37,833 bases of DNA. It comes from an uncultured Coriobacteriales bacterium. Lineage in GTDB: Bacteria; Actinomycetota; Coriobacteriia; Coriobacteriales; UMGS124. A program made the position numbers and the translations under genes. The stretch's first letter is position 1. Every line of letters begins with the position of its first letter. Of the stretch, positions 8,443-15,108 are shown piece after piece. The stretch lies in NCBI GenBank assembly GCA_934636245.1, contig CAKUAI010000026.1, positions 1 through 37,833 of the forward strand, in the 5' to 3' direction. The notes below the pieces were generated by a model. That model saw only the letters and a list, made by a program, of their open reading frames with translations, was not told the DNA's origin and did no database searches.

Positions 8443-9069
8443 ATGGTGCAACTATCTGTATGTCATAAAGCAAAGCATGGCTGCATTATCATGGCATCGG
8501 GCATGGGCACTCGGTTTGGCGGGAACAAGCTTATGGCCGAGTTGGACGGTGCGCCCTTGATCCAGCACGTGATTCGGGCAACCGATGGGTTGTTTGCACG
8601 CCGTGTGGTGGTCACGCGCCATGCTGAGGTGGCTGAGCTGTGCCGCTTGCTCGGAGCCGAGGTCATCTTGCACAATGAGCAGCACCGCAACGACACCGTC
8701 CGTCTGGGCATGAAGGGCATGGACGGCTGCACAACGTTGACGTTTGTCCAGGCAGATCAGCCGCTCATCAGCGCGAAGAGCATCGCTTCCTTGTTGAGTA
8801 GTGCTGAGGAAGATTCCGAGTCAATATGGCGCGTGAGCTTTGAGAACATGCCGGGCGCTCCGGTGTTGTTTCCTGCTTGGACGTTTGACGAGCTGCGGGC
8901 ACTGCCGCTTGGCAAGGGCGGTGGCTATGTGGCCAAGGCCCACAAGGAGCGCGTGCGAGCCGTTGAGGTTGCCAGCAAATGGGAACTCTTCGACGTCGAC
9001 ACTGTCGAGGACCTGCATGCGCTCCAGCTGTACTGCTCCCAGGGCAAGGGGCGCCACAAAGCGGGCTGA
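8443..9069 (+). CDS. mocA: MocA-like molybdenum cofactor nucleotidyltransferase
   Basis: 208-residue NTP-transferase-fold protein. The nucleotide-binding signature MASGMGTRFGGNK is at about residues 17-29, QADQPLIS carries the metal-site aspartate, and GAPVLFP and GKGGGYVAK follow as in MocA/MobA-like enzymes. MocA adds CMP to molybdopterin to make the cytosine dinucleotide cofactor used by many molybdenum hydroxylases. It is divergent from the hydroxylase operon, which supports that role. The ATG at 8443 is the first of the frame, with only a weak GCGAG upstream. MobA (GMP transfer) is the alternative, but the neighbourhood favours MocA. Confidence 0.8.
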   Translation: MVQLSVCHKAKHGCIIMASGMGTRFGGNKLMAELDGAPLIQHVIRATDGLFARRVVVTRHAEVAELCRLLGAEVILHNEQHRNDTVRLGMKGMDGCTTLTFVQADQPLISAKSIASLLSSAEEDSESIWRVSFENMPGAPVLFPAWTFDELRALPLGKGGGYVAKAHKERVRAVEVASKWELFDVDTVEDLHALQLYCSQGKGRHKAG

Positions 9070-9143
9070 TTTGGGGCGTTCAACCGGCTTCTTTGTGATA
9101 GCGAGGTCGAAGGGTGGCTTACGAGATGGACAGATACAAAAAA

Positions 9144-9182
9144 AGCCCGGCCGCGCGGTTCAGTTTTGAGCGCGGCCGGGCT
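9144..9182. terminator. Bidirectional Rho-independent terminator
   Basis: A perfect 13-bp-arm hairpin (AGCCCGGCCGCGC and its complement) with a 13-base loop. On the minus strand it is followed by seven T, so it ends the permease transcript, and it lies 74 bases after the mocA stop on the plus strand. Confidence 0.9.
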
Positions 9183-9206
9183 TCGTGTTTGCGGGGAGTG
9201 CGGGGC

Positions 9207-10685
9207 CTAGATGCTTGCGTCCTTTTGGAACGTCTTCTCGTCCTTGGGGAGCACGATGTTGAGAAGAATGGCCACGGCGGCTGCGGCGACGATGCCCGAA
9301 CCGCCGAAGATCAGGCCGACCATCTGAGGGGCGCCGGCCAGCACGGCGGAGTTGGCGCCGATGCCGTAGCCCAGACCCAGGGCGACCGACACGATGCTGA
9401 GGTTGCGCGGGGTCAGGGGCTCGCGCGTGATCAGCTGGATGCCGCTCACCACGATGGAAGCGAACATGATGACGGCCGCACCGCCCAGGACCGATTGGGG
9501 CATGATGGAGACCACGGCGCCCAGCTTCGGGCACAGGCCGCACAGGATCAGGAAGATGGCTCCGCAGGCCAGGGCCTTACGGTTGGTCATCTTGGTCATG
9601 GCGACCAGACCGACGTTCTGGCTGAAGGAGGTGTTCGGCAATACGCCAAAGAAGGCGGCGAACGTCGAACCCAGGCCGTCGCACATGACGCCGCCCGAGA
9701 GTTCCTTGTCGGTAGCCTCGCGGTTCATGCCGCCCTGCGTGACACCGGAGATGTCGCCGACCGTCTCAACAGCGGTTACGACGAACATCACGAGAACCGG
9801 CGCGATGGCGCGAATGTCGAACACGGGAGCGACGGGCATCAGGCTCGGGATGGCAAACCAAGCGGCGTCGGCGACCTTGTCCCAGTTCAGGACCCATGCT
9901 TTGGTGACCTCGACACCGTCGGCGTTGACGATGGTCGTGGGCAGGACAAGCCCCATGATGGCGGCGACGATGTAGCCCACGATGATGCCGATGAGGATCG
10001 AGGAGGCGCTGAGGAAGCCGCCCGTGGCATGCTTGACCCACAGGATGACTGCCAAAACGATGAGGGCCAGGCAGAAGTTCTCAAAGGAGCCGAAGTCAAC
10101 GGCACTGCTGCCGCCGCCGAACGCGTTGACGCCCACGCTGATGAGGCTCAAGCCGATGGAGAGAACGACCGTGCCCGTGACGATGGACGGGAAGAACCTG
10201 CGCAGCGGCTTCAGGAAGAAGCCGAGAACGGTTTCGAAGAGGCCGCCGATGATGGAGGCGCCCATGATGGCCCCGTAGGCGATGAGGCCGCCGCCCATCG
10301 AAGCTGCGACGGAGTTGAACACACCGATGAAGCCCGAAGACGTGCCCATGATGATCGGCACCTTGCCGCCCACGGGGCCGATGCCGAACAGCTGCACCAG
10401 GGTCACCAGGCCGGCGACCAGCATGGCGTTTTGCAGCAGGGCCAGCTGGACCTCGGCAAACTCGCCGCCTGCCAGGCCGCATGCGCCCGTGACGATCAGC
10501 AGCGGCGTCAAGTTGCCCACGAACATGGCAAGAACGTGCTGCAGGCCCAGCGGGATTGCCTGAGACAACGGCATATCGCCTTCGAACGAGAAAACGCCCA
10601 ACGACCTGGTGTTGCCAGACGTCTCTTCCGAACATGCAGCTAAAGACTGATTGTCTTGAGCAGCCTGCTGCTTCTCCTCCACCAT
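9207..10685 (-). CDS. NCS2-family uracil/xanthine permease
   Basis: 492-residue polytopic membrane transporter of the nucleobase-cation symporter 2 family. Recognisable pieces are the QHVLAMFVGNLTPLLI first helix, GTSSGFIGVF, the long TAVETVGDISGVTQGGMNREATDKELSG region with the family's substrate-site Glu and Gln-Gly pair, FGVLPNTSFSQNVGLVAMT, and a C-terminal run of helices. It would import xanthine, urate or uracil using a proton or sodium gradient. The second ATG (10685) is preferred because AAGGAG lies 6 bases before it but directly abuts the first ATG at 10691. Its position beside the hydroxylase and MocA genes points to purine uptake, though it has its own promoter region and terminator. 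Confidence 0.92.
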   Translation of the reverse strand: MVEEKQQAAQDNQSLAACSEETSGNTRSLGVFSFEGDMPLSQAIPLGLQHVLAMFVGNLTPLLIVTGACGLAGGEFAEVQLALLQNAMLVAGLVTLVQLFGIGPVGGKVPIIMGTSSGFIGVFNSVAASMGGGLIAYGAIMGASIIGGLFETVLGFFLKPLRRFFPSIVTGTVVLSIGLSLISVGVNAFGGGSSAVDFGSFENFCLALIVLAVILWVKHATGGFLSASSILIGIIVGYIVAAIMGLVLPTTIVNADGVEVTKAWVLNWDKVADAAWFAIPSLMPVAPVFDIRAIAPVLVMFVVTAVETVGDISGVTQGGMNREATDKELSGGVMCDGLGSTFAAFFGVLPNTSFSQNVGLVAMTKMTNRKALACGAIFLILCGLCPKLGAVVSIMPQSVLGGAAVIMFASIVVSGIQLITREPLTPRNLSIVSVALGLGYGIGANSAVLAGAPQMVGLIFGGSGIVAAAAVAILLNIVLPKDEKTFQKDASI

Positions 10686-11067
10686 CCGCATCTCCTTTCA
10701 TAAAAGACCGTGAAGCGAAAAGATACCACCTCACAAGGCGATATGCGTTTTCGGACATCATTTCGAAACGAAATGGATGGAGTCGAGATTAGCCGATGGA
10801 TACAATTTTGTTCATTCAACAAAACCGTGCGTTAAATCATTGACAAAATAGGTTATTAGTGCATTGACAACGCCTGAAAATGGGCGAATAGTAGACGCGA
10901 AGCGTTCGGAAGGGGCGAACGCGACGCGTGCAGAACTGACAGGCGAGAGGTGTGGGCCACCACGCGTCGGCCCGCATATGTAGTGTTCGGCTTGAGGGAT
11001 ATGAAAGGAGGAGGGGTTTTCCGCATGTAGGTGCTCTGACAAGGGGTTTTAAAGAAAGGGGAACAGC
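10686..11067. promoter_or_regulatory. Divergent control region between permease and haem/Mo operon
   Basis: 382 bases without a gene. It holds a perfect inverted repeat TTTTGTT-5-AACAAAA at 10806-10824, two direct copies of CATTGACAA at 10838-10846 and 10862-10870 (24 bases apart), a plus-strand promoter candidate, and a perfect 7-bp hairpin GCGTTCG-7-CGAACGC at 10902-10922 in the leader. The downstream gene has AAAGGGG as its ribosome site. Confidence 0.5.
10864..10892 (+). promoter_or_regulatory. Predicted promoter of the haem/Mo-fold operon
   Basis: TTGACA at 10864-10869, a 17-base spacer, and AATAGT at 10887-10892 (4 of 6 matches to the -10 consensus). This would give a leader of about 170 bases before the ATG at 11068. 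The -35 is inside the second CATTGACAA repeat. Confidence 0.5.
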
Positions 11068-12651
11068 ATGCTCAAACGCAACGTTTCGTTTAAACTGGCA
11101 GCGACGCTCACCTCGGCGCTTGTCGCAGCCTCCGCCTTTTGCCTGACGGCTCAGGCTTGGGCGGATAATGCCGACATCCAGTCTCGACCCGACCAGCTCG
11201 CTGAAATCAGCGGCTTCCCCACTGAGGGCAGTTTCATCGACAACATCGCGGCTCTGCCGGGGTTCTATCAGAACTCTGCAAAGAACGCTGCGAATGCCGA
11301 GGCAAACGCCTCTCAGCGCTATGTCGACCGCAACGGCTTCGTGATTCAGCCCGTCCCCGATGACGGTACCGGCTGGAACAATACCTACCTCAACGGCGAG
11401 AACCGTGGCTGCACGAGCTGCCACACGCTTGAGAACGCGCTCATGTCCCTGCCCACCTACCACCGCCTCATCTTCTTCGGATACCCCACCGAGCAGACGT
11501 TTGAGAACTGCATCGCCTGCCACTCCACGTCCTATTCGGGCCGCCATCTGGGCGACACCCTCCACACCATCCACCTCGAGAGCGACGCTTTTATCAACGC
11601 CGACAGCGGCGACTGCCAGTCGTGCCATTACATCAACTACGTGACCGGTGAGTTCCAGCGCTGGGACGAGGTCAAGTACGACGTGTACCGCGGTATCGTA
11701 AAGGTTGACGCCGACACCGCTGACCTGGCTCTCTCCTGCGACCAGACGACGGTCACGCCTCCCGAGAACCGCTACTACAAGACAATCATCGACGAGCCCA
11801 GCGAGTGGCTCACCGACGATGCAAACGTCGACGAGTCCATTTTTGAGAACTGGGTCATCAGCATCGACGGCGACTGCGCCAACCCCGTTGAGATGACGCT
11901 GCCCGAGATGGAAGAGCAATTCGGAACCGTGACCCAGGTCATGAAGAACGACTGCACCATCAACGGCGTGGGCCAGGCTACCATCATGCAGGTTGAGGTC
12001 GAGGGTATCCCGATCAGCGCCATCATCGACTATGCCCAGCCGCTCGAGGGCGCCAACATCATGAGCCCCATCAGCTCCGACGGTTACAACTACGCCGAGA
12101 TGAGTCTCGACTGGCTTATTGAGAACGACGCCATCATCGTCACCAGGATGGACGGCAAGCTCCTGCCCAACTCCCAGGGTTATCCCTGCCAGCTGTGGGT
12201 GTACAACACTTCTGGCGGCAACTTCGTGAAGCGCCTCTCCAACCTCACGTTCATGACGCATGACCCTGACACCCTCATGAACCAGGTGTACGTGGGCCAG
12301 TTTACCGACGATCAGACCGGCGAGATTTACTCCAAGCCCAACAGCGCCGTGCTGAGCGCCCCCACCGGCGTTGTCATCGAGGGCACCGACGTGCATCTTG
12401 AGGGCATGGCCGACGCTTGGGACGAGCCTATCGCCTCCATCGAGTTCTCGCTTGACGGCGGCGCCACTTGGATCGCTATGGACACGCCCAACAACGACTC
12501 GAGGTACTGGACGTATTGGCGACTGGACTTCAAGGCACCGCAGGCCGGTTCCTACGTGCTGAAGATTCGCACTACCAGCATCACGCCCGAGGGCGATTTC
12601 CGTGTGTGCCAGTACGACACCAATTTCCTGTTCACCGTCGACGAGGCATAG
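11068..12651 (+). CDS. Exported tri-haem c-type cytochrome fused to a sulfite-oxidase-type molybdopterin fold
   Basis: 527-residue exported protein. Residues 1-32 form a Sec-type signal (MLKRNVSFKL, hydrophobic stretch, cleavage near AQAWA). Three c-haem sites follow: CTSCH (115-119), CIACH (148-152) and CQSCH (183-187). Residues about 260-395 resemble the oxidoreductase molybdopterin-binding domain, with C296 in KNDCTINGVG at the place of the Mo-ligand cysteine. Residues about 430-525 resemble the Ig-like Mo-co dimerisation domain (IEFSLDGGATWIAM, YWRLDFKAPQAG). This suggests electron exchange between a Mo-type domain and outside haems, perhaps for sulfite or another oxyanion; the substrate is not known. 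No twin-arginine motif is present although Mo-cofactor proteins usually need Tat. Whether the cofactor is bound is uncertain. First gene of a three-gene operon. Confidence 0.8.
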   Translation: MLKRNVSFKLAATLTSALVAASAFCLTAQAWADNADIQSRPDQLAEISGFPTEGSFIDNIAALPGFYQNSAKNAANAEANASQRYVDRNGFVIQPVPDDGTGWNNTYLNGENRGCTSCHTLENALMSLPTYHRLIFFGYPTEQTFENCIACHSTSYSGRHLGDTLHTIHLESDAFINADSGDCQSCHYINYVTGEFQRWDEVKYDVYRGIVKVDADTADLALSCDQTTVTPPENRYYKTIIDEPSEWLTDDANVDESIFENWVISIDGDCANPVEMTLPEMEEQFGTVTQVMKNDCTINGVGQATIMQVEVEGIPISAIIDYAQPLEGANIMSPISSDGYNYAEMSLDWLIENDAIIVTRMDGKLLPNSQGYPCQLWVYNTSGGNFVKRLSNLTFMTHDPDTLMNQVYVGQFTDDQTGEIYSKPNSAVLSAPTGVVIEGTDVHLEGMADAWDEPIASIEFSLDGGATWIAMDTPNNDSRYWTYWRLDFKAPQAGSYVLKIRTTSITPEGDFRVCQYDTNFLFTVDEA

Positions 12652-12663
12652 GGAGGCACAACG

Positions 12664-13461
12664 ATGAGTAAGAACAGCAAGCGCATCAACGCAACCGTGG
12701 GTGTCCTCACAACCCTCGCGATGGGTGCATCGATGATGGCCGGCCCCATGGCTGCTTTGGCAAGCGGGCAGGCCGACCAGGGGGCAGAACCCCAAAGTGC
12801 GCCTGAGGCAAAGGGCAGCGCCGCAGTGCATTCCGGTCTGGTGAAGACGGCCGCTATCGGTACGTTCTCCTTTGACCAGACGTACGTCTCCCCTACCGCC
12901 GATGTTGCGAGGTTGCAGGGTGTGGCTCAGGTTGCTTGCGGCGGCGCGAATGCCTCCTCGCGGGTGCGTTCGGCCGACTGGCAGCTTACCGTGAGTGGCG
13001 ACGTGGACAATGCCTTCTGCGCTACTATCGGCGAGCTTGTGGAAGATGAGAGCACCCCGCAGCTCATGACGTGCTCCTGCGGCGGTAACCCTGCAGGCGG
13101 CCGCGCCATCGTGAACGCCGAGGTCGGCGGTATTTCTATTGAGAGTTTGCTTGTGGCGTCTCAGGCACAGAAGGGCGTCAACACGGTGACCTTTATTGCC
13201 GACGACGGCACCCAGGTCAGCGTGCCTCTGAGCTATGCAATCGGCAGGCATGCGGTTCTGGGCTGCGAGGTCAACGGCGAAGATATTGCAAACTCCGTGG
13301 GCAGCGCAAACCAGCTGTGGATGGCCAAGACCCCGGCAAATTACTTCCTCAAGAATGTCGTGGAGGTTGTTTTCACGATTGAGGACGAAGTTCCCGCTGC
13401 CCCCGTTGCCGCCAACCCGGCAAGCCCGAACGTGGGCGTGCTCACCGGCACCCAGGCGTAA
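12664..13461 (+). CDS. Exported stand-alone sulfite-oxidase-type molybdopterin-fold protein
   Basis: 265-residue protein with a Sec-type signal (residues 1 to about 34, ending AALAS). Residues about 105-245 resemble the oxidoreductase molybdopterin-binding domain: LMTCSCGGNPAGG (C137, C139) stands where sulfite oxidases have the Mo-ligand Cys in a CxGN motif, followed by GGISIESLLV and a C-terminal NSVGSANQLWMAKTPANYF. That last part matches NSQGYPCQLWVYNTSGGNF of the preceding gene, so the two are paralogous domains. It lacks haem motifs and ends in a Pro/Ala-rich linker. It starts 12 bases after the cytochrome gene with GGGAGG upstream. It likely partners the cytochrome or is half of a split enzyme. 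Confidence 0.72.
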   Translation: MSKNSKRINATVGVLTTLAMGASMMAGPMAALASGQADQGAEPQSAPEAKGSAAVHSGLVKTAAIGTFSFDQTYVSPTADVARLQGVAQVACGGANASSRVRSADWQLTVSGDVDNAFCATIGELVEDESTPQLMTCSCGGNPAGGRAIVNAEVGGISIESLLVASQAQKGVNTVTFIADDGTQVSVPLSYAIGRHAVLGCEVNGEDIANSVGSANQLWMAKTPANYFLKNVVEVVFTIEDEVPAAPVAANPASPNVGVLTGTQA

Positions 13462-13491
13462 CGGCGAGTTTGGGCGCAAAGGAGGCGGACA

Positions 13492-13770
13492 ATGATAGTT
13501 CCCATGAACGTTGAGGTAGGAAAGCCGGTTACATTTACCGGATATGCTGACGATTACGGAAACCAGATCGTGGCGGTCGAGTTCTCCCTCGATGATGGCG
13601 AGAGTTGGCATCCCTATGACGTGTCGGCGTCCTCCCCCGATCTCATGGTGCATTGGACGTTTACCTACATGCCCGAGCACGAAGGTCGGTATCGCCTGCT
13701 TGTACGTTGCGTTACCGAGGACGGCAAGAGGAGCCCTCTGCCCGATGTGGCGGAGTTTTACGCGAGGTAA
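13492..13770 (+). CDS. Stand-alone Mo-co dimerisation-type Ig domain, no signal peptide
   Basis: 92-residue protein that is almost entirely one Ig-like domain of the sulfite oxidase dimerisation type: VEVGKPVTFTGYADDYG, VEFSLDDGESWHPYD and a HWTFTYMPEHEGRYRLLVR strand pair. It parallels the last domain of the gene at 11068. It has no export signal of its own. It is in the same reading frame as the upstream gene, with only one TAA and 30 bases between. AAAGGAGG lies 6 bases before the ATG, so separate initiation is likely. Either the pair is a split gene or stop-codon readthrough yields a fused exported form; I cannot tell which from sequence. Confidence 0.75.
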   Translation: MIVPMNVEVGKPVTFTGYADDYGNQIVAVEFSLDDGESWHPYDVSASSPDLMVHWTFTYMPEHEGRYRLLVRCVTEDGKRSPLPDVAEFYAR

Positions 13771-13895
13771 GGCTCGGCGCCTGTGGCACGCAAACGTCAC
13801 AGGCGCCGAGATATTGTGTGCTGATTGTGAATGCAGCCCTAATTCTCGAATATGGGTTACAAGGACGGCGAAAGCGTCTATCATATCGACCTCGC

Positions 13896-13972
13896 GGGCC
13901 CGTAGCTCAGTTGGTCAGAGCGTCCGGCTGATAACCGGGAGGTCACAAGTTCGAACCTTGTCGGGCCCACCA
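13896..13972 (+). tRNA. tRNA-Ile (anticodon GAT), CCA encoded
   Basis: 77-base cloverleaf: acceptor GGGCCCG with CGGGCCC, D-arm GCTC/GAGC, anticodon stem around CTGATAA with GAT at 13930-13932, T-arm ACAAG-TTCGAAC-CTTGT, discriminator A and encoded CCA. Confidence 0.97.
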
Positions 13973-13987
13973 CTTCGCATGATAAAG

Positions 13988-14018
13988 ACCCCAGCAACCT
14001 CTGGTTGTTGGGGTCTTT
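13988..14018 (+). terminator. Rho-independent terminator of the tRNA
   Basis: GACCCCAGCAACC with its perfect complement around a short loop, ending in TTTT. It rules out the TTG at 14005 as the start of the next gene. Confidence 0.9.
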
Positions 14019-14061
14019 TGCTATAGTGCGCCTTCCATCTCGTGAAAGGTCATCGACTGCC

Positions 14062-15081
14062 GTGCTCAAAACGATTCTTTCCAAGCCCTTTGCCGCGGCG
14101 TGCGCGCTCACGTTGGCTTGTTCGGTTCTCGGCAGCCTGTTGGCGGGCCTTCCCTACCTGGCGGTTCTTGGCGCGCTCGTCATCTCACTTATCTTAGGTG
14201 TTGTGTGTCAGGCGGCTAAGCCGGCCGTTGCCTATGCCAAGCCTGGCATCGCGCTCATCTCGAACAAGTTTCTGCGGGCAGGCATCATCTTGCTTGGCTT
14301 CAAGCTCAATCTTGTGGCCCTGGCGCAGGCGGGCGTGAAGACCATTGCGCTGGCGTGCGTGGTGGTCACGGGCACCATCTTCCTTGCCTACAATCTGGCC
14401 CGACGCTTCGGCGTCGACAGGCACCTGGCCATTCTCACTGCATCCGGCACGGGCATTTGCGGTGCGGCGGCGGTCATGGGCATTGCTTCCCAATTGCCTA
14501 CCAGCGAAAAGGATGCCGAGCACCACAGCGAGGACAAGGTGGTGGCCGTGGCCATCGTTGCTATCCTTGGCACGCTGTTCACGCTTGTCGACATCGCCGT
14601 GGGGCCCCTGCTTGGCATGAGCGCCACGCAGTTCGGCGTCATGGCGGGCGGTTCGCTTCATGAGATTGCCCATGCGGTGGCGGCAGGCGGCGCGGGTGGC
14701 TCCGAGAGCCTCGACATCGCAATCATCACGAAGCTTTCCCGCGTGCTGTTGCTGGCTCCTGCGGCCATTGTCATCGGCGTGTGGTACCGCAAGACCGAGG
14801 GCGTGGAGGCCGATAGAAAGGGCAGGGTGCCCATTCCTTGGTTCATGGTGGGCTTTGTTGCCGCCAGCGTTATCGGTACCTTTGCTCCCCTCACCCAGGA
14901 GATGCTCGACGGCCTTGTCAAGGTGAGCTACCTGCTGCTTGGTATGGCCATGGCGGCTCTCGGCATGACGGTGAACTTCCGCGTGCTGCTTACGCGCGGT
15001 CGCAACGCGTTCGTTGCCGCGCTCATCACCTCGGTCGTCCTGCTTGTCTTCGTTGCCGCCATGGCGCTGCTGTTCTTCTAA
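14062..15081 (+). CDS. yeiH: YeiH-family putative sulfate exporter
   Basis: 339-residue membrane protein of the YeiH/UPF0324 family, annotated elsewhere as putative sulfate exporters. The hallmarks are NKFLRAGIILLGFKLNL, ASGTGICGAAAVMGIA, and GGSLHEIAHAVAAG, with about ten hydrophobic helices. The GTG at 14062 is chosen because the upstream in-frame TTG lies inside the tRNA terminator; GAAAGG stands 12 bases before the GTG, a loose fit. In other bacteria the family is linked to sulfonate and taurine catabolism, where it may export sulfite or sulfate. Its position just after a sulfite-oxidase-like operon is suggestive, but the tRNA and terminator separate the transcripts. Confidence 0.88.
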   Translation: MLKTILSKPFAAACALTLACSVLGSLLAGLPYLAVLGALVISLILGVVCQAAKPAVAYAKPGIALISNKFLRAGIILLGFKLNLVALAQAGVKTIALACVVVTGTIFLAYNLARRFGVDRHLAILTASGTGICGAAAVMGIASQLPTSEKDAEHHSEDKVVAVAIVAILGTLFTLVDIAVGPLLGMSATQFGVMAGGSLHEIAHAVAAGGAGGSESLDIAIITKLSRVLLLAPAAIVIGVWYRKTEGVEADRKGRVPIPWFMVGFVAASVIGTFAPLTQEMLDGLVKVSYLLLGMAMAALGMTVNFRVLLTRGRNAFVAALITSVVLLVFVAAMALLFF

Positions 15082-15108
15082 GCCTGTGGGGCTAGGGCAC
15101 GTTTGACG

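Noticed and set aside
10837..13884. 1015-codon open frame on the minus strand opposite the haem/Mo operon
   Set aside because: The plus-strand genes have signal peptides, haem motifs and ribosome sites; the antisense frame has none and is His/Val/Gly-rich as expected from the codon bias of the sense genes.
13896..13990. tRNA 3' end as an attachment site of an integrated element
   Set aside because: No integrase gene and no second copy of the tRNA 3' end found nearby.
14005..14061. TTG start for the YeiH gene
   Set aside because: It lies inside the tRNA terminator hairpin.
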